Below, piece by piece: positions 6,337 to 9,600 of a stretch of DNA of 9,600 nt. The first letter of the stretch is position 1. Every line of letters begins with the position of its first letter. The notes under the pieces were generated by a model. The model was not told the DNA's origin, did not search any database, and saw nothing but the letters and a program-made list of their open reading frames with translations. Position numbers and translations under genes: made by a program. This DNA is from Rickettsiales bacterium. Its GTDB lineage: Bacteria > Pseudomonadota > Alphaproteobacteria > Rs-D84 > CACZYB01. Location of the stretch: contig JAIRTB010000051.1 of NCBI GenBank assembly GCA_031255155.1, positions 1 to 9,600 on the forward strand, written 5' to 3'.

Positions 6337-6525
6337 TCATCCTCCCGTTATTCCTATCGCCATCAGCGTTATCACGGCCGCAAGCGCCACGGCGGACCAT
6401 TTTTTCCAATTTTCGAATTTCCAAGACATCCTTCCCAAGGCGAACCCTATGGCAAAGGGCAACACGGCCAGCATCGCGTATATAACAAGCATCTCGACCG
6501 CGCAATCGACGCCTATGCAATTCAT
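6337..6525 (-). CDS. Small two-helix membrane protein of unknown function
   Basis: The product has 62 residues. Two hydrophobic segments are visible at about 10-31 and 43-60, joined by a basic, Trp-rich loop (GRMSWKFENWKKW). The positive-inside rule suggests both ends face the periplasm and the loop faces the cytoplasm. Two cysteines sit at positions 3 and 8. The ATG at 6525 shares its A with the argS stop (TGATG), and GGGGAG at 6531-6536 provides a Shine-Dalgarno. A longer in-frame start at 6567 would overlap argS by 14 more codons and has no such signal. The gene ends one base before the plsY ATG. I recognise no family. The tight stop-start junctions on both sides and the clean two-helix layout support real translation, possibly tied to membrane or phospholipid functions like its neighbour. 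Confidence 0.7.
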   Translation of the reverse strand: MNCIGVDCAVEMLVIYAMLAVLPFAIGFALGRMSWKFENWKKWSAVALAAVITLMAIGITGG

Positions 6526-8231
6526 CACATCTCCCCGGGGATTTCTATCTTCGTTATTCCCGCCCACGACTCTATGCAGTCAAGGGACACCTTTGCAAGG
6601 GCAAGCCACGAATCCCTCAGCCCGGCGTCGGGCTCGGCCAATATCTTGCAATTATGATACAGCGCGCCGAACCGGACGCACAGCTCGTAAACATACTGGG
6701 TCAGGATATTCAGCGCCCTATGCTCGAAGCTTTTTTCCACCGCGTCCGCGAATCCGCACAAATGGACGGCCAGCGCCGCGTCGTATCCGTTATCCAGCCG
6801 GATCCTATACGGCCGCTCCGCCCGCGCCTTGCCAAGCAGGGACTTTATCCGGACCGCCGTATACAGCACATAGGGCCCGGTCTTGCCCTCGAAGCTTGCG
6901 AACTTGTCCAAATTCAGGACGTAATCCCCCTCGCGCGGGTTTATAAAGTCCGCGAACTTTATCGCCGCCACGGCAACCGCGCGCGCAGTGGCCGCGCTTG
7001 CGGACTTCGCCGCCGCCCTGCCGACGGCCTCGCCTATCAGCTCCATAAGGGGAAGCGTCCCGCCGTCGCGGGTTTTCAACGGCCGCCGCCCCTCGTCCAG
7101 GATATTGCCGTGGGGAAGATGCTCCAACTTCGAGCGCGGCATTATCCCCGTCTTGTCCGCGACGGAGAACACCTGATGGAAATGGAGGCTTTGCCGCGCG
7201 TCCGTATGATAGAATATCAAGTCGGGATCCATAGAGCCCGCCCGGTCGTAGATCGTCCCCAGGTCGGTCATGCCATACACGAGCGCCCCGTTGCTTTTGC
7301 GCACCATGAACGGCGGAGGCGCGGAGCCCTTGAACGGATATTCGCCGATGTCTATTATCTCGGCGCCGTCGCTTGCCCTTGACACGCCGCTTTCCGCGAA
7401 CCTATCCGCAAGCAGCCCGGCGCTTGCCCCGGCGTCGGACTCGCCCAGCCAGAGGTCGAACTCCACGCCGAGGATATTATACGCCTTTTTTATATCTTCC
7501 ACCGACACGGCCACGAACCCTTGCCATATTTTCCGGTTCTCGGCATCCCCGTCTTGGAGCTTTTTCGTTTCCTCGGCCGCGCGCGCCGCGAACGCAGCGT
7601 CAGTCTTCGCACGCTCGCTTGCCTTGGGATAGAGCGCGCCCAGCCCGTCCGCCGTCAGCCGCGAGAGGTCTATGCCGTCCTCCTTAACCGCCGCTATCAG
7701 CATGCCCATGGGCAGGCCCCAATCGCCAAGGTGCACGTCCCCTATCGCCTCGTGCCCGAGGAACCGCGCGAGATTCTTCATCGCCTCGCCGATTATCGCG
7801 GGACGCAGATGCCCGACATGAAGCGTCTTGGCAACATTCGGGCCGCCGTAATCCACCACTATCTTCAAGCGCTTTTTCGCCTTTTCAAGGCCAAGGCCGG
7901 GCTTGTTCACTATACCGTTCAGGGCCTCTTCGACAAACCCGCGCGAGAGGCGGATGTTGACAAAGCCCGGCTTTACCACGGACACTTCGGCGAAGGGGAG
8001 CAGGGGGGTGATTTCCATCGCTATTTCGCCCGCGGCCTCCATAGGGCTTTTTTTCATGCCTTTGCCCAGCGGGAAAGCTATATTGCTTTGGAAATCGCCG
8101 AGGTCGGGGCGGTCGCTCGGGCGAACCATCTCCATCTTTTCGGGGACCTCGACCGCAGAGCGGAACTTAGGGATTCCCATAACCGAGCGGAACGCGGCCT
8201 CCAACCTTGCGACAAGCGGATTCGTATTCAT
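6525..8231 (-). CDS. argS: Arginine--tRNA ligase (arginyl-tRNA synthetase, class I)
   Basis: ArgS charges tRNA-Arg with arginine using ATP in the cytoplasm. The 568 residues match the family length of about 550-590. The N-terminal additional domain shows DLGDFQSNIAFPLGK (about 43-57) and GFVNIRLS (89-96). The class I HIGH signature is HVGH at 138-141 within YGGPNVAKTLHVGHLR, including the upstream Lys135 that many ArgS enzymes use to compensate for a degenerate KMSKS loop. NGALVYGMTDLGTIYDR is the conserved core segment. The KMSKS position reads PLKTRDGGTLPL, a degenerate form normal for this enzyme. The DALR anticodon-binding domain fills the C-terminus, ending GITKIEIPGEM. The ATG at 8231 is preceded by only a weak Shine-Dalgarno and lies in an AT-rich repeat region. 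It is the second gene of the operon, 60 nt after trpS, and its stop overlaps the next ATG by one base. Confidence 0.98.
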   Translation of the reverse strand: MNTNPLVARLEAAFRSVMGIPKFRSAVEVPEKMEMVRPSDRPDLGDFQSNIAFPLGKGMKKSPMEAAGEIAMEITPLLPFAEVSVVKPGFVNIRLSRGFVEEALNGIVNKPGLGLEKAKKRLKIVVDYGGPNVAKTLHVGHLRPAIIGEAMKNLARFLGHEAIGDVHLGDWGLPMGMLIAAVKEDGIDLSRLTADGLGALYPKASERAKTDAAFAARAAEETKKLQDGDAENRKIWQGFVAVSVEDIKKAYNILGVEFDLWLGESDAGASAGLLADRFAESGVSRASDGAEIIDIGEYPFKGSAPPPFMVRKSNGALVYGMTDLGTIYDRAGSMDPDLIFYHTDARQSLHFHQVFSVADKTGIMPRSKLEHLPHGNILDEGRRPLKTRDGGTLPLMELIGEAVGRAAAKSASAATARAVAVAAIKFADFINPREGDYVLNLDKFASFEGKTGPYVLYTAVRIKSLLGKARAERPYRIRLDNGYDAALAVHLCGFADAVEKSFEHRALNILTQYVYELCVRFGALYHNCKILAEPDAGLRDSWLALAKVSLDCIESWAGITKIEIPGEM

Positions 8232-8296
8232 ATCACCAGAGCTTTCATATTACCATTCATACGCCGATGCCGAGCGGTTTCATATTCCAATTCATA
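8227..8296 (-). repeat. AT-rich imperfect direct repeat in the trpS-argS spacer
   Basis: On the minus strand the hexamer TATGAA occurs five times (plus-strand starts 8227, 8244, 8256, 8279, 8291). Two 19-nt units, 8296-8278 (TATGAATTGGAATATGAAA) and 8261-8243 (TATGAATGGTAATATGAAA), agree at 17 of 19 positions with a 35-nt period. The trpS TGA lies in the first hexamer and the argS ATG in the last. The composition is strikingly AT-rich compared with the flanks. Confidence 0.85.
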
Positions 8297-9260
8297 TTCC
8301 AAGCGCCCGCTTTACATCGGAGAGGGTTTTCGCGGCGGCAAGCCTTGCCTTTTGCGCGCCTAGGGCGAGCGTCTTGTCTATATAGCCCCTATCCGCCATT
8401 ATCCGAGCGTACTCGCCACGCGCCGCCGACAGGGCGGAATTTATACGCTCGGACAGGGCCTTTTTCGCCTCGCCATAGCCTATGCCTCCGTCCAAATACC
8501 GCCGCAGAAAATCCCCCGGGACCTCGAAAAGCGCCATGAGCCTATAAAGCGCGGAATCGTCCGGCTTGGGCGCGGACGGGGGGAGCGAGTCGGTCGGGAT
8601 CCGGGCGACCTTTTTTTCGGTCTCGGCGGCCGAGGCGAACACCTCCAAAGTATTCCCATAAGACTTGGACATCTTGCGCCCGTCAAGCCCCGAAATCGTC
8701 TCGACACCCTTTTGAATAGCCGCGGAGGGCGGCTTCAACGCCATGGACGCCGTGGCGTGATTGAAGCTTGCCGCTATGTCGCGCGCTATCTCTATATGCT
8801 GCTTCTGGTCGAGCCCGACGGGCACAATATCCGCGCCCATCGCAAGAATATCCGCCGCCATAAGTATCGGATATGTATACAGCCCCATATTCACCTCGGC
8901 GTCGCCGCCCTTTTCCAGCGCGGCCTTATACGCATGCGCCCGGTTCATCAGCCCTTTGGCGCAGAAGTTCGCCAATATCGCGGAAAGCTCGAACACCTCG
9001 GCTATGTCGCTCTGGCGGTAAAAAGCCGTCCTATCCGCGTTCAGGCCCAGCGCAAGAAACGCCGCGGCAACCTCGCATGTCTTTTCCCGCAGAAAGCCCG
9101 CGCCCTTATAGCTGTTGAGCGAATGGATGTCGGCTATGAACACGAAATTCGCGCCGTCGTTCGCATTCGCAAGCCCTATGGCCGGGCGAATCGCGCCGAA
9201 CAGGTTGCCGAGGTGCGGGCTGCCCGTCGGCTTGACGCCGGTTAAAATAGTATTGCCCAT
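8292..9260 (-). CDS. trpS: Tryptophan--tRNA ligase (tryptophanyl-tRNA synthetase, class I)
   Basis: TrpS attaches tryptophan to tRNA-Trp in the cytoplasm. The 322 residues are close to the family's ~330. The HIGH-equivalent is HLGN at 16-19 in the typical TG-K-PTG-S-PHLGN context at the very N-terminus. The tryptophan and ATP pocket segments are visible as YTYPILMAADILAMGADIVPVG (about 129-150; two overlapping motifs) and GLDQKQHIEIARDIA (149-163). The KMSKS signature is intact at 196-200 (GRKMSKSYGN). The C-terminal helical part contacting the anticodon follows and ends in RALGI. It is the first gene of the minus-strand operon. No Shine-Dalgarno precedes the ATG at 9260; instead a TATAAT box lies 7 nt upstream, suggesting a leaderless or near-leaderless message. 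It is divergent from the gene at 9318. Confidence 0.97.
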   Translation of the reverse strand: MGNTILTGVKPTGSPHLGNLFGAIRPAIGLANANDGANFVFIADIHSLNSYKGAGFLREKTCEVAAAFLALGLNADRTAFYRQSDIAEVFELSAILANFCAKGLMNRAHAYKAALEKGGDAEVNMGLYTYPILMAADILAMGADIVPVGLDQKQHIEIARDIAASFNHATASMALKPPSAAIQKGVETISGLDGRKMSKSYGNTLEVFASAAETEKKVARIPTDSLPPSAPKPDDSALYRLMALFEVPGDFLRRYLDGGIGYGEAKKALSERINSALSAARGEYARIMADRGYIDKTLALGAQKARLAAAKTLSDVKRALGI

Positions 9261-9267
9261 GTGGGCG

Positions 9268-9295
9268 ATTATATATCAGCATTTGCAAAAAGCAA
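9268..9295 (-). promoter_or_regulatory. Promoter of the trpS operon
   Basis: On the minus strand TATAAT occupies 9273-9268, and TTGCTT at 9295-9290 serves as a -35 box with a 16-bp spacer. The start of transcription would fall near 9261, directly at the trpS ATG (9260). The -10 is a perfect match; the -35 matches only TTG. Confidence 0.5.
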
Positions 9296-9311
9296 GGGTT
9301 TGTGGTATAAT
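9283..9311 (+). promoter_or_regulatory. Promoter of the exported-protein gene at 9318
   Basis: TTGCAA (9283-9288) and a perfect TATAAT (9306-9311) are separated by 17 bp. The predicted start of transcription is about 9317-9319, at the ATG of 9318. The -35 region overlaps that of the divergent trpS promoter inside a small inverted repeat TTGC-AAAAA-GCAA (9283-9295), so the two promoters are back to back around position 9289. Confidence 0.6.
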
Positions 9312-9317
9312 AGGGGA

Positions 9318-9600
9318 ATGTTCAGGCAATTGGTCATTTTGGCTTTGCTATGCCCCGCCGCGGCGTTCGGAGCAAGACGCCCGCAGCCTAAAAGGCCGCC
9401 AAGACCACTTCCCCCCCCCCCCCCGCTTTTCAAACCGAATCTGAACGCAAACCTGTCATAGAATCTTCCCTATTCCAAGCCATGGCTTCGCCTCCTGCGA
9501 CTGCGCCCGTATCCGTATCTATGGCGAAGGGAACCGTGGACGAGCTTGCCCATGCGAAAGAGAGGGCGAGGATTGCCGAGGAGGCGTGCGGCAGGATACG
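9318..9600 (+). CDS. Putative exported protein, frame interrupted at a poly-C tract (3' end outside window)
   Basis: From ATG 9318 the frame encodes a signal peptide (MFRQLVILALLCPAAAFGA) and then a basic Pro-rich stretch (RRPQPKRPPRPLPPPPP). It enters a run of 14 C at 9411-9424. As written, the frame ends at a TAG (9459-9461) after 47 residues. If the run had 12 or 15 C, translation would continue from GCT at 9425 (AFQTESERKPVIESS) with no stop to the window end. That downstream frame contains a helical-looking charged segment (DELAHAKERARIAEEACGRI) and normal codon use. I therefore read this as one exported protein whose frame is off by one base at the tract. A longer ATG at 9261 is in frame but overlaps the promoter. 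I do not recognise the family. A phase-variable gene, a homopolymer sequencing error, or a genuine frameshift pseudogene are the three options. Confidence 0.55.
9411..9424 (+). repeat. Homopolymeric tract of 14 C within the N-terminal coding region
   Basis: Fourteen consecutive C residues follow CTT and precede GCTTTT. The run starts exactly on a codon boundary of the 9318 frame. Only lengths divisible by three join the signal-peptide part to the long downstream frame; 14 gives a 47-residue product, and 13 or 16 gives an early TGA. No other homopolymer of this length was noticed in the window. Confidence 0.9.

Noticed and set aside
5677..6657. A 326-residue plus-strand frame across plsY and the small membrane gene
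   Set aside because: It lies opposite three genes on the minus strand and has no domain or ribosome-binding site.
8227..8296. A CRISPR array
   Set aside because: The repeat units are 19 nt, imperfect, only two copies, with no spacers of uniform length and no cas genes nearby.
9261..9317. An earlier in-frame start for the exported protein at 9261
   Set aside because: It would run through both promoter boxes and place 19 extra residues before an otherwise canonical signal peptide.

Overview
The window is GC-rich, densely packed bacterial DNA that reads as an alphaproteobacterial chromosome. Three things point there: the plsY-dprA gene pair, a small exported protein (4212-4586) of a type I recall from Rickettsia and other Alphaproteobacteria, and VirB8/9/10-type secretion genes. 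Codon use is odd for a GC-rich genome: ATA is a common Ile codon and CTT a common Leu codon. I cannot name the genus; an uncultivated, possibly host-associated alphaproteobacterium is a guess.

Layout. (1) 1-4586, plus strand: the distal part of a type IV secretion (T4SS) operon. It holds the C-terminus of a VirB8-like inner-membrane protein, a VirB9-like protein, a VirB10-like protein and a small periplasmic protein. VirB9 and VirB10 are both much larger than classical family members. VirB9 carries a Gly/Tyr-rich linker and a C-terminal SPOR (peptidoglycan-binding) domain. VirB10 carries an extra Ig-like domain, an aspartate/glutamate tract and a Cys-containing middle region before its usual C-terminal barrel domain. 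(2) 4587-4669: a short convergent spacer with a 15-bp direct repeat. (3) 4670-9260, minus strand: a tight housekeeping operon trpS-argS-orf62-plsY-dprA (two tRNA synthetases, a two-helix membrane peptide, glycerol-3-phosphate acyltransferase and the DNA-processing protein). The last three junctions overlap or nearly touch. The trpS-argS gap of 60 nt holds an AT-rich imperfect repeat. (4) 9261-9600: a back-to-back promoter region, then a plus-strand gene for a probable exported protein. Its frame breaks at a run of 14 C and stays open to the window end in the frame reached with 12 or 15 C.

The most interesting points are the VirB9-SPOR architecture (a secretion core apparently built to bind peptidoglycan directly), the enlarged VirB10, the poly-C tract as a possible phase-variation switch (or homopolymer error), and a divergent promoter pair whose -10 boxes lie so close to the start codons that both mRNAs should be leaderless or nearly so.
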